In this document: positions 34,135-59,610 of the stretch, one piece after another | Numbering within the stretch: position 1 is the stretch's first letter | How the letters are laid out: the number at the start of each line of letters is the position of its first letter | Assembly: GCF_026914265.1 (NCBI RefSeq) | Contig: NC_069135.1 | Span: 26,206,167 to 26,270,166 of the forward strand | Reading direction: 5' to 3' | Length of the DNA: 64,000 bases | Source of the DNA: Mya arenaria | Taxonomy: Eukaryota; Mollusca; Bivalvia; Myida; Myidae | The notes under the pieces: generated by a model | Databases searched by the model: none | The model's input: the letters and a program-made list of their open reading frames with translations, nothing else | Told to the model about the DNA's origin: nothing | Program-made: the position numbers and the translations under genes

Positions 34135-36249
34135 TCATTGCAGCATTATGACAAGAAGCGTATCTTTCCACCTGCCGACAAACAGACAGGAAGTACGGCT
34201 GCTGAAGAACAAAGCTTTGGGGCAGGACACTCCGTCTACTTTTTTGGCTAGGGTGGTCAACTTCGTCTTCCCGTCCTTGTCAACTTGCAGCACTGTTTTG
34301 GAGTCCCATGCGCAGACAAACACGTGACCGGCAGGTGACACGTCTATTCCAGTAGGCTGTATCATGTCAGGGTCGGTGAATGTGGCCAGCGTGTTGCCCA
34401 TGTTGTCTAGTGTGATCAGTTGATTTTTGGAGGGGTTTGTGATGTAGATTCTCTTCCCATCGTTACTGATTACACATTTCTCAACCGCATCACTCTCTGT
34501 TTTGTCTTCGTACAGCTTCTTCGCTAGCTGTCCCGACATCGTGTAGACGTACAGAGCGGTACCGGAGGATATGTATAGCTGATCCCCGTGGTAAACAGCG
34601 GCAAAACATTTATGATTAAAACTTAACTTCCTCCTTACAAAGAGTTTCCCTATTGCAACATACATGAACTGAAGTTCGCATATTTGATCAAAGTAATTTA
34701 CACAAACGGCAACTTCATCCCCGCAAATGTGGCACACCCCCCAAGGAGCCCTGGCGACATCATAGACGTCCACAACCAAGTACTCCCGGTCTAGAAGTTT
34801 TACTTTACTGTGGTTCCGGTCTGTGATAACAACCTGTCCACAAGGAAGTTCACATACGCCCCCGATATCACATTCAAGGGTTTCGGAACTCATCTTAACA
34901 TTATACTCCTTGGATCCTAGCACTTGGAAAACATGTTCTTGTGGGAATTGTGCTGCAACAGTAACACATTCATTTAGCACTCCAAAGCTTTGTGGAGAGG
35001 AGAACCATTTCTCTATTGTTTTGTCAGGCTGATATGTTAGATAGTATGTTTCAACTGATGACATTCTATGTACATGTGCTCTTGCTTCCTTCATTTTGTC
35101 TCCACACTTCTTAACTCCAATGTACAAAGTGGGTTCGCCTGACGACTTTTTGTTTTCAATTGCATCCATCAAGCTCTTCAGATCTTCATGCATTTGTTTG
35201 CAGAAGTCGATATCTTTCTTTATGACCGTTTCGTGTTTCGCTATCAGGCTGTCCAACTCGTCTACAGTTGTTTTCTCCATCTTGTCGAGACTGGCGTTTA
35301 TATTTTCACGGATTGTCTTGTTTTCGTCAACAATGACAGCTCGAGTATCCCACAGTGAGGCGCTATTTTTCGTTCTGGCGTCTTCCATGTCTTCTAATTG
35401 CTTTCTTAAATCAGCTACCTCTTTTGGTAGTTGTGTAAACATTGGATCTTTGCGGATGCCCTTTGCAACGTCTGGAATGTGCAGTATCGATGCGCATTGT
35501 CTGGAAACGAAAGATAAATACATGGTACAAATTTGTGCTTTATCAAGTGTGATTATTTCTGCCTATTAATAAGCGTGTCAATGTCAAACAAAAAGTTTTT
35601 AACTATGAATTCACTACCGGATCCAGTCAAAATCCAAGTTTACTTTCAATATCTATATAGGAGGAAAAAAGTAATAAAATACGATCAAAATGGATCAGTT
35701 CCACAAGAAACTGTCAACGTTTTCAACCAAATAAATTTCGGTTCGGATTGAGGGGCGAAACTCAAAAGATTACGCCCCTAAATTAAAACTGCAACAGAGT
35801 AGCTCGTTCAGGTATGATTAGTTGTTTCTTTGGGTTTATCAGAAGCATATAAGTCAGAATGTCTACTTCAGAAATTGATGCTTATGTTCTGTTATGGTAA
35901 ACTTCGAAACCTACCTGTGACCTACAGCGACGCACACCGGACAACATAGCTTGTCATGGTCGACACACACGAGCTCCAATGCTTTACCGGGGTGTTTCTC
36001 GCATCTTTCCATGGCATCCACCGTCCCTGGTGCCGCCGCCCATTTCTTTACGTCCTTCCGATCGAGCACCGCGTGTCTCTTGTACAGTTTGTTGTGAACC
36101 GGGACACAGTTATCGCAGTAATATTTTGTGCACTGTGAGCAGAAATGTTGAGCTTCCGTGTTCAGTCTATCTTCTTCGCAAGCGGAACAGACGAAATCGT
36201 GGATGAAATCACCGCCCCTATGAATGGAGGATTCAACGTTTGATGCCAT
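34135..36249 (-). CDS. TRIM-like B-box/coiled-coil/beta-propeller protein without RING, two exons
   Basis: Exon 1 is 36249-35915 and exon 2 is 35500-34135, joined AG/A across GTAGGT and TTTCCAG; total 566 residues plus stop. I chose the Met at 36249 (MASNVESSIHRGGD) because bivalve relatives start this way. B-box 1: C21/C24, C37/C40, C45/C48, H52, H59. B-box 2: C83, H86, C95, H98, C103/C106, H111. A coiled coil covers about residues 130-240 (LRKQLEDMEDARTK onward). The C-terminal half has NHL/propeller-like repeats (DRNHSKVKLLDREYLVVDVY; SNDGKRIYITNPSKNQLITL; GIDVSPAGHVFVCAWDSKTV). No RING precedes the B-boxes, so a classical E3 ligase role is not supported from its own sequence. Families like this are greatly expanded in bivalves and often linked to stress or immunity (inference). 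Confidence 0.9.
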
Positions 36250-37079
36250 ATTCCTGTCACACCCTGGATTTAAATACAATCAAAACGTTTCAGAGTCCTT
36301 CCGCCCTCTTTCAAAAAGGGAAGTAAATATATCGTATCAACCTGCATCGGCGTAGCTCCAATAGGCACGGTAGGCCAGGGCCTACACATCGTTTCCAAAA
36401 ATGAAAAATACAAAACGTCCAAATCTGCTATAAAAACTGAAACGTAAGGGGGGTGACAGCTTATGCCTAATATACATTCAAGTTAACCGCACAAGGTTAA
36501 CTGAGCAATTTTTTTTTCAAAAACGTTTAGTGCCTACGTTTTGAAGACAGTCGATAATATTTTAACAAGCGCATGATTTCAATAAGCATCTGTTTAACTC
36601 GGTTTTGTATACAAGTTGCAAAGCGGGAGTATATTTTGAATGTCATTAACATATTTCCCCCTTACCCCGACCGTGGAATGATGACTTCAAACTCAAACTT
36701 TTATCACAGAAGTGGGAGTTGGTCAGTGATTTCAAATTTCCATCGAGGTACGTGTGACAGATGTTTAATCGGAAAAGTTTCGGAATTTCGGACAAAAATA
36801 AATTATTATTATTATCTTGATTTATCATAGAACAAAAAGGTAGCAACTATTATAACTTTAATATTTTATATTTTGCCTTTTCCTGCTGTATTGATATATA
36901 ATTCTTCTTAGTTTAATAAACTTACACCATTTATGTAAACAATAACGTTACACTTTTCTGCAGTTCATTTATAATCAATCCCTCCTTTCCTTTTATCACA
37001 ATGGCCTATTCACCTTTTCACCCGTCAAGAAAAATGTATAAATATATACTGCTAGGTACTATGTTTTACTGTTACTTTT
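36250..37079. other. Upstream region of the TRIM-like gene
   Basis: No TATA box or motif I can defend; an in-frame upstream Met at 36279 is less likely than the one chosen. Confidence 0.45.
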
Positions 37080-37545
37080 CCCTTCCGTTCGTCCGTCAGA
37101 TCGTCCGTTCGTTCACCCATCTATCCATATATGCATCCGCCTGTACATCCGTAAATACAAAACCTATATTCTGTGGTTTGGGCTATGGTCAGGGATAGGG
37201 TTTTAGGTTATCATTTAATTGTTAAGTCTGTCATGGTGGGTTAAACCATAAAACTGGATAGTGGGGTTAACAAAAACATTGTGGGGTAAAAAAGATAAAA
37301 ACACAAGAACCCAGAATATATGTCTCGTCTCGTAAGAACGTCCGTCCTAACACAATCCGTATGTTTATCCTTCCATCGACCCATCAGTTTATCCATCCAA
37401 TTGTCCTTCCGTCCATCTCTCCGTTCCTGTCGTGATTTCATTCCTCCCTGCATCCCCTCTTCCATCCACCCGTACGCAGACAATCTACCCAACAGTCCGT
37501 CTTTACTCCGTCCATTGATCCGTCCGTCCACACATGCCCGTCAAT
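37080..37545. repeat. TCCGTCC/CATC-type degenerate simple repeats
   Basis: Pyrimidine-rich text with many GTCCGT and CCATC motifs, interrupted by unique sequence at 37150-37330. No coding support. Confidence 0.55.
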
Positions 37546-37789
37546 ACAATATTTAAATATTTACAGTTATTTTGTCTATATTCTATGGTGGCGTATCACT
37601 GCCGTAAGATAACCTGATAGTGTGAGCGAATTGTTTCTTGTTAACCATTTAATTTTCACGTTAATTATCTAGTTATCCAGTTAATACTCGCGATACTTTT
37701 TTGATAAGATAAATATCATAAGACTAAAATAAGTCTTGAAAGTGCCCAGAACTGCCACTATTTTACCCTTTTTAGCTATACAACACTAA

Positions 37790-38115
37790 CAGATTAACTA
37801 GTAATGATTTGCGAATTCCACTTAATAAGTAACATATTAACTGGTTAACTAGATAAGATTCGTGTTACCTCTTATCTATAAATGCACTTTTGGCTTGTAG
37901 CAGCAACTGGTTATCAAGTTATGGTTTGCGAATTCCACTTCGTAAGTAACATACTAACTGGTTAAACGTGATAAGATATATTTATACAACTGGTTATCTA
38001 CTTATGATTTGCGTGTTTCACTTAGTAAGTGGTAACACGAATCTTATCTAGTTAACCACTTAGTATGTTACTTACTTAAGTTACTAAGTGAAATTCTCAA
38101 ACCATAACTAAATAA
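37790..38115. repeat. Palindromic repeat cluster built of GTTAACTAGATAAGATTCG units
   Basis: Direct copies of GGTTTGCGAATTCCACTT-type text at about 37807 and 37925. The arm AACTGGTTAACTAGATAAGA (37839 onward) continuing to TTCGTGTTACC faces GGTAACACGAATCTTATCTA at 38031-38050. Looks like a foldback element with internal subrepeats. Confidence 0.6.
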
Positions 38116-38427
38116 CCTTTTAGCGCCTGAATCTGGAACGCATTTGTAGGTAACTCGTAAGATCTGTTGGAGGCAATCGAGCAAACGAAGGTGTTCATAC
38201 ATAGATCAAGCTGAGAGAGCCTTGTATGGGATGCCCTTTATCAGGAAGCTGTGACCTTAGCTGACGAGTTCCAGGTACATGTGTAAACGTATTACTTGTA
38301 TTTGCATGCTGATATCATGTGGTTGCTCATGAATATAAGTATTGATCTACTGGTGCATATAGCAAAGCGTGCATTATGAAGCTATATTTTGATTGTAAAT
38401 AATTTCATTGTCATCTTTCACTTTTTC

Positions 38428-41400
38428 AAAATGAAACCCTATTGCAAGTACTTCCATGGTCATTTAATATACTCTTTCAAAATGAAACCATATTGTAAGA
38501 ACTTTCATGGTCATCTTTAACTCTTTCAAAATGAAATCATAGTGTAAGTACTTTCATGGTCTTTCAGAATGAAATCATATTGTAAGAACTTTCATGGTCA
38601 TCTTATATACTCTTTCAAAATGAAATCATATTGTTAGAACTTTCATGGTCATCTCATATACTCTTTCAAAATGAAACCATATTGTAAGTACTTTCATGGT
38701 CATCTTATATACTCTTTCAAAATGAAACCATATTGTCAGTACTTTCATGGTCATCTTATATACTCTTTCAAAATGAAACCCTATTGTAAGTACTTTCATG
38801 GTCATCTTATATACTCTTTCCAAATGAAACCATATTGTAAGTACTTTCATGGTCATCTTATATACTCTTTCAAAATGAAACCCTATTGTAAGTACTTTCA
38901 TGGTCATTTTATATACTCTTTCAAAATGAAACCATATTGTAGGAACTTTATGGTCATCTTATATACTCTTTCAAAATGAAACCCTATTGTAAGAACTTTC
39001 ATGGTAATCTTATATACTCCTTCAAAATGAAACCATATTGTCAGTACTTTTATGGTCATCTTATATACTCTTTCAAAATGAAACCCTATTGTAGGAACTT
39101 TATGGTCATCTTATATACTCTTTCAAAACGAAACCGTATTGCAAGAACTTTCATGGTCATCTTATATACTCTTTCAAAATGAAACCATATTGTCAGTACT
39201 TTCATGGTCATTTTATATTCTCTTTTAAAATGAAACCCTATTGAAGAAACTTTATGGTCATCTTAAATACTCTTTCAAAACGAAACCGTATTGTAAGCAC
39301 TTCTATGGTCGTCTTATATACTCTTTCAAAATGAAACCCTATATATAAGTACTTTCATGGTCATCTTATATACTCTTTCAAAATGAAACCATATTGTAAG
39401 AACTTGCATGGTCATCTTTAACTCTTTCAAAATGAAATCATATTGTAAAGACTTTCATAGTCTTTCAAAATGAAACCATATTGTAAGAACTTTCATGGTC
39501 ATATTTTACTCTTTCAAAATGAAATCATATTGTAAGTACTTTCATGGTTATCTTATATACTCTTTCAAAATGAAACCATATTGTAAGAACCTTCATGGTT
39601 ATCTTTAACTCTTTCAAAATGAAATCATATTGTAGGAACTTTATAGTCATCTTAAATACGCTTTCAAAATGAAACCATATTGTCAGTACTTTCATGGTCA
39701 TCTTATATACTCTTTCAAAATGAAACTCTATTGTAGGGACTTTATGGTCATCTTATATACTCTTTCAAAACGAAACCGTATTGTAAGCACTTCCATGGTC
39801 GTCTTATATACTCTTTCAAAATGAAACCCTATTATAAGTACTTTCATAGTCATCTTATATACTCTTTCAAAATGAAACCATATTGTAAGAACTTGCATGA
39901 TCATCTTTAACTCTTTCAAAATGAAATCATATTGTAAAGACTTTCATAGTCTTTCAAAATGAAACCATATTGTAAGAACTTTCATGGTCATATTTTACTC
40001 TTTCAAAATGAAATCATATTGTTAGTACTTTCATGGTTATCTTATATACTCTTTCAAAATGAAACCATATTGTAAGAACCTTCATGATCATCTTTAACTC
40101 TTTCAAAATGAAATCATATTGTAGGAACTTTATGGTCATCTTAAATACTCATTCAAAACAAAACCATATTGTAAGTACTTCCATGGTCATCTTATATACT
40201 CTTTCAAAATGAAACCATGTTGTAAGAACTTTCATGGTCATCTTTAACTCTTTCAAAATGAAATCATTTTGTAAGTACTTTCATGGTCTTTCAAAGTGAA
40301 ACCATATTGTAAGAATGTTCATGGTCATCTTTTACTCTTTCGAATTAAACTATATTGTAAGTACTTTCATGGTCATCTTATATACTCTTTCAAAATGAAA
40401 CCATATTGTAAGTACTTTCATGGTCATCTTATATACTCTTTCCAAATTAAACCATATTGTAAGTACTTTCATGGTCATCTTATATACTCTTTCAAAATGA
40501 AACCATATTTTAAAAAATTTCATGGTTATCTTTTACTCTGTCAAAATGAAACCCTATTGTAAGTACTTTCATGGTCATCTTATAGACTCTTTCAAAATGA
40601 AACCATATTGTCAGTACTTTCATGGTCATCTTATATACTCTTTCAAAATGAAACCATATTGTAAGTACTTTCATGGTCATCTTATATACTCTTTTAAAAT
40701 GAAACCCTATTGTAAGAACTTTATGGTCATCTTATATACTCTTTCAAAACGAAACCGTATTGTAAGCACTTCTATGGTCGTCTTATATACTCTTTCAAAA
40801 TGAAACCCTATTATAAGTACTTTTATGGTCATCTTATATACTCTTTCAAAATGAAACCATATTGTAAGAACTTGCATGGTCATCTTTAACTCTTTCAAAA
40901 TGAAATCATATTGTAAAGACTTTCATAGTCTGTCAAAATGAAACCATATTGTAAGAACTTTCATGGTCATATTTTACTCTTTCAAAATGAAATCATATTG
41001 TTAGTACTTTCATGATCATCTTTAACTCTTTCAAAATGAAATCATTTTGTAGGAACTTTATGGTCATCTTAAATACTCATTCAAAACAAAACCATATTGT
41101 AAGAACTTCCATGGTCATCTTATATACTCTTTCAAAATGAAACCATATTGTAAGAACTTTCATGGTCATCTTTTACTCTTTCAAAATGAAATCATATTGT
41201 AAGTTCTTTCATGGTCTTTCTAAATGAAACCATATTGTAAGAATTTTCATGGTCATCTTTTACTCTTTCGAAATTAAACTATATTGTAAGTACTTTCATG
41301 GGCATCTTATATACTCTTTCAAAATGAAACCATATTGTAAGAACTTTCATGATCATCTTATATACTCTTTCCAAATGAAACCATATTGTAAGTACTTTCA

Positions 41401-42725
41401 TGGTCATCTTATATACTCTTTCAAAATGAAACCATATTGTAAAAACTTTCATGGTTATCTTTTACTCTTTCAAAATGAAACCCTATTGTAAGTACTTTCA
41501 TGGTCATCTAATATACTCTTTAAAAATGAAACCATATTGTCAGTACTTTCATGGTCATCTTATATACTCTTTCAAAATGAAACCATATTGTAAGTACTTT
41601 CATGGTCATCTTATATACTCTTTTAAAATGAAACCCTATTGTAGGAACTTTATGGTCATCTTATATACTCTTTCAAAACGAAACCGTATTGTAAGCACTT
41701 CTATGGTCGTCTTATATACTCTTTCAAAATGAAACCCTATTATAAGTACTTTTATGGTCATCTTATATACTCTTTCAAAATGAAACCATATTGTAAGAAC
41801 TTGCATGGTCATCTTTAACTCTTTCAAAATGAAATCATATTGTAAAGACTTTCATAGTCTTTCAAAATGAAACCATATTGTAAGAACTTTCATGGTCATA
41901 TTTTACTCTTTCAAAATGAAATCATATTGTTAGTACTTTCGTGGTTATCTTATATACTCTTTCAAAATGAAACCATATTGTAAGAACCTTCATGGTTATC
42001 TTTAACTCTTTCAAAATGAAATCATATTGTAGGAACTTTATGGTCATCTTAAATACTCATTCAAAACGAAACCATATTGTAAGAACTTCCATGGTCATCT
42101 TATATACTCTTTCAAAATGAAACCATATTGTAAGAACGTTCATGGTCATCTTTAACTCTTTCAAAATGAAATCATATTGTAAGTACTTTCATGGTCATCT
42201 TTTACTCTTTCGAAATTAAACTTTATTGTAAGTACTTTCATGGTCGTCTTATATACTCTTTCAAAATGAAACCATATTGTAAGTACTTTCATGGTCATCT
42301 TATATACTCTTTTAAAATGAAACCATATTGTAAGTACTTTCATGGTCATCTTATTTACTATTTCAAAATGAAACCCTATTGTAAGTACTTTCATGGTCAT
42401 CTTATATACTCTTTTAAAATGAAACCATATTGTAAGTACTTTCATGGTCATCTTATTTTCTATTTCAAAATGAAACCCTATTGTAAGTACTTTCATGGTC
42501 ATCTTATATACTCTTTCCAAATGAAACCCTATTGTAAGAACTTTCATGATCATCTTTTACTCTTTCAAAATGAAACCATATTGTAAGAACTTTCATGATC
42601 ATCTTTTACTCTTTCAAAATGAAACCATATTGTTAGTACTTTTATGGTCATATTATATACTCTTTTAAAATGAAACCATATTGTAAGAACTTTCTTGGTC
42701 ATTTATTATACTCTTTCAAAACGAT
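38428..42725. repeat. 51-bp satellite array with higher-order structure
   Basis: Monomer CTCTTTCAAAATGAAACCAT + ATTGTAAGTACTTTCATGGT + CATCTTATATA, 51 bp, with shorter variants. Since 51 is divisible by three, both strands stay open over many units (MKPYCKYFHGHLIYSFK forward, MTMKVLTIWFHFERVYK reverse). A marker variant (GTAAAGACTTTCATAGTC) recurs at about 39443, 39930, 40911 and 41840, giving repeats of about 490, 980 and 930 bp. No gene is claimed. Confidence 0.92.
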
Positions 42726-43009
42726 AGCATCTTGTTTGTCGTCCTAAGTTATTTAAAGTGACACCAATTATTCAAAGTCAATACATACACATGTTTAACA
42801 AACATACATTTTGAGTGATATGCCTTTAACAACTAAAACTGAATAATGCTTTTTTTGGAAATTTTAATTACTGATAACAAGATTGTAACCGTGTATATCA
42901 TAGCTAAACACGCTAAATATGAAATGATTGCTACAAGATAAACTGTGATGTACTGTCGTCTCATAGGGAACGTCTCATAGGGAACAAATACCGTGTTTTC
43001 TGCACCTTT

Positions 43010-43290
43010 CTTTCAAATTAAACTCTGTATCCTTCATAATAACCATTGGTCGACATTTATTCATCTTTGAACTTTTCTCTCAAATGAAACCTTGTATCAA
43101 CAATCTTGGCCATTTAATCTATTCTTTCACAATGTATTTTCTTGGTCATTCGATATACTCTTTAAAAAAAACATTAACTTTCTTGGCCATTTAATTTACT
43201 CTTTAGCAAGAAACTATCTTGAAAGTAATTTTCTTGGTCATTCAATTCACTATTTTAGCAGGAACCATCTTGAATGCACTTTAAGTGGGA
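43010..43290. repeat. Decayed 51-bp satellite monomers flanking the array
   Basis: Units such as CTTGGTCATTCGATATACTC and CTTGGCCATTTAATTTACTC recur at about 50-60 bp spacing. They keep the monomer order but are strongly diverged, about 300 bp beyond the main array edge. Confidence 0.6.
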
Positions 43291-43319
43291 ATAACTTGAG
43301 AAACTACATAACAATGTTC

Positions 43320-43397
43320 TTAAATTTCAACATTTATTTACCAATATCACTGTCATTTACCAATAACACTGTCATTTACCAATAACACTGTCAATAA
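43320..43397. repeat. 19-bp tandem repeat, about three copies
   Basis: ACCAATAACACTGTCATTT units in direct tandem just before AATAAATAAA. Confidence 0.75.
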
Positions 43398-43849
43398 ATA
43401 AACTTGGACGGGTAGAATATATTATCACAGATTAATAAACAATAACCTTAGAGAAACTTTGTATTAAACCCAATTTAAAAACAGCTGTATGTTAATCAAA
43501 GTAATTATTTAGCAATTATTTATAATAGGAAAGTGCATATTACTTTATTTACCAACGCTTATAATTAAGGTAAGTGTAACATGTTCAAGAATATTGTACA
43601 GCATGTAAATGCACACACATAATTATATTTTTAACTTTCAGTCTCTAAAACTCACATAAACAGCATTATTTTGAATATTCATGGCATAAACAACAAAATA
43701 CTGCAAATAGGAATATTTTGATGGAACTTCACCCTAACAGGATGTGGATAATGTTTCATTTGCATATTTCTACAATACTAGTGTCATCAGCAGTTTTTTT
43801 CCTATTAAAATACAAACACAAATGATCTGCATAGATTTAAGTGTCTTTT

Positions 43850-43876
43850 CTTTATTTAATTTTATTTGTTTTATTG
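43850..43876 (-). terminator. Polyadenylation signals of DRC11
   Basis: Three AATAAA hexamers on the minus strand lie 37-63 nt past the stop codon, in a T-rich plus-strand stretch. Seen directly; use is inferred from position. Confidence 0.6.
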
Positions 43877-43912
43877 AGTTTTGCTTAAGTACAATGAACA
43901 AACGTATAATGT

Positions 43913-57504
<13,592 letters not shown>

Positions 57505-57700
57505 TTTGATGGTTGTACTACTTCTTCATAAGAAATATAACTAATTGTATACGATATTGACCAAAAATAGTTTTGTTTGTTATGGTCGTCCTATTTGGAC
57601 GCCATATTGTAATCTGTACTCGTTGCTATGGGAATTTCGATATTATACGAGATATTCGCGAGAACATACGAGACGACAAATCACCGGAAATAAAAGAATG
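57505..57700 (-). promoter_or_regulatory. DRC11 promoter region with candidate RFX X-box and CGCGAGA element
   Basis: GTTGCTATGGGAAT at 57622-57635 matches 11 of 14 positions of the ciliary X-box GTTGCCATGGCAAC and lies about 120 bp upstream of the DRC11 ATG. X-boxes bound by RFX factors are typical of axonemal genes. A CGCGAGAA motif at about 57656-57663 and a locally higher CpG content add weak support. The transcription start is not visible. Confidence 0.4.
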
Positions 57701-58399
57701 ACTGGTATTGCCGTTGTAATAATAAAACGAATCAAAACAGACAAGAAATTATAACCAGTCCTGATAGGAAGCAGAATATCTGTCAAACCGATAGGAGTTG
57801 TTTTTATCCCTTTTCGCATTTTTTAATTCTTGACAGCATATAAGGTACATCTTATTCTTCCTGTTTAATTCTCGTTTGTCCCATGCCATGTTTACAGTTA
57901 ATTATAGTTAATTATATTTCTCTGGAGACTTGTTGTAACTTGTAGCTTTTAATTATATTATCACAGTGGCTTGATATTTTGAAATTAGACATTAAATGTG
58001 TTGTGACCATATTCGCAGTCATTGTTCATAATTCCATCCACATCATTAATTAACAGTGCCGTAGCTACACTGAGGCATGCTGCCTCGGTGTTTTTTGGGC
58101 ATATACATAACATGTAACATGTAACATTTTTTATAGCTCTAAATATAACTCTTATCGACTTTCTTCATTTGCCTCAATGTACACAAACCATCAAGGCGGA
58201 ATTTTCATATTTGAAAAAAAGAACTGAATATTAGATATAATGGAATAAACTCTACAAACTACGGTACCATGCCGTTTGATGTTGACTTATTGTTTATGTA
58301 ACATTAAATTAGGAAAATATCACGAATCAATATGTTCATACATGCACCGGGCAGAATGGCCAGGGTTGATCATTTGGAACAATGAAGTCTTGATCTCCA

Positions 58400-59610
58400 A
58401 AATTGCGCGGCAAAGGATTTGCTGCAGCTGCAACCAAGAGTGGGCATGTGTCTGGTGTTCAAGCGAGAATAACAAATCTATTTCACAAAGCGAAGTATTT
58501 CACACACTTAGTGTCATCGTGAACCAAAGTACCCGAAATAAAAGACTTTATAAATGCATTCAAGGAACTAACACTTTTCTTTTGCTATTCTGCAAAGCGG
58601 AAAGATATGTTATACACATTCTTGACTAAAGATGTGTCTGATCTGTTAGAAGAAGAACATGAACACGAAACTCTACTATACGACGTGTCAAAGCGTCAGT
58701 CTTTGCCAACACTGTCGGACACACATTGGCTATCACGTGTTGACTCAATAAGCAGGCTAAATGTAAATTATGACATGATATACGATGCGCTACAATAAGT
58801 GCTGATGAAACTTCAGGCCAATCTGCACATGATGCAACAAGTTATATGCACGCTATGCAGCGATTTGAAACCATTGTAGTTGCTGTACTTACACAGTTCA
58901 CGCTGGGGTTTGTTCGACTGCTGTCTGTCAGCCTTCAGGGAAAGTCGTGTAACCTTTTAAAGGCGCATACTGAGGCACAAAACATCATTGAAATTCATCA
59001 AAATATTATACACGAGGATATGTTTGACAAATTGTACGTTTGTTTTGCTGCGTCTATTGAAGTTGTTCCGTCAGAGCCAAGAACAGTTGGTCGACAGAGA
59101 CACCATGCAAATTCATTTTCGGATAAAGCCAGTGTCTAAGACCATAACAGATTGAATTATTACTTTCCATTCCACGACCACATGATTTCACACATGAAGA
59201 CATGATTCCCTGCTGAACTTGAAGGCGCACTTAAGGGAACCATTCTTCTTCCTGGACACATGCAAAATCTTGACTCCGCTCTAACAGATCAAATAAAGGA
59301 GATGACTTGCCGAACCCTGGAGATTTTGAACAGGAAGTATTGTGATGGACCTTGTTTAACAAAACCTGTACCAAAGTCATGACGCTGGAAGAAGGTGCAG
59401 CTGCATGTGACGAAGTCTTTTTCTCCAACATTTCAAGTATATTCAATATTAATGTGTCTGCCTGTTGGTTCTTGCACTTGTGAAAGGAGTTTCAGTTCAC
59501 TGTGGCGGCTTAAGACCTGGGGTCGGACATCAATGGGTGCCTCATGACTTAATGGTCTGGCACTTGCCTACGTCCACAGGAACAACATATCTGTTAACCC
59601 TAAACAAACT
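58400..59610 (+). pseudogene. hAT-type transposase relic (52-kDa repressor / ZMYM1-like)
   Basis: In pieces of different frames: SGVQARITNLFHKAKYFTHL, then KDFINAFKELTLFFCYSAKR; DVSDLLEEEHEHETLL with SDTHWLSRVDSISR; EVVPSEPRTVGRQRH; YFPFHDHMISHMKT; and the dimerisation block CLPVGSCTCERSFSSLWRLK then LNGLALAYVHR. This order is that of hAT-superfamily transposases related to the P52rIPK/THAP12 and ZMYM1 C-termini. In-frame stops follow FTHLVSS, MIYDALQ, DKASV and SHMKT, and at least two frameshifts occur, so it is dead. No terminal repeats were identified; the 181-bp array abuts its end. Confidence 0.8.

Noticed and set aside
34823-35569. Plus-strand frames opposite the TRIM-like gene
   Set aside because: Antisense shadows of the exon 2 coding sequence, without independent support.
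38626-42586. Many 60-130-codon frames on both strands with 17-residue periodicity
   Set aside because: They follow from a 51-bp satellite unit being divisible by three; they lack splice signals and shared starts.
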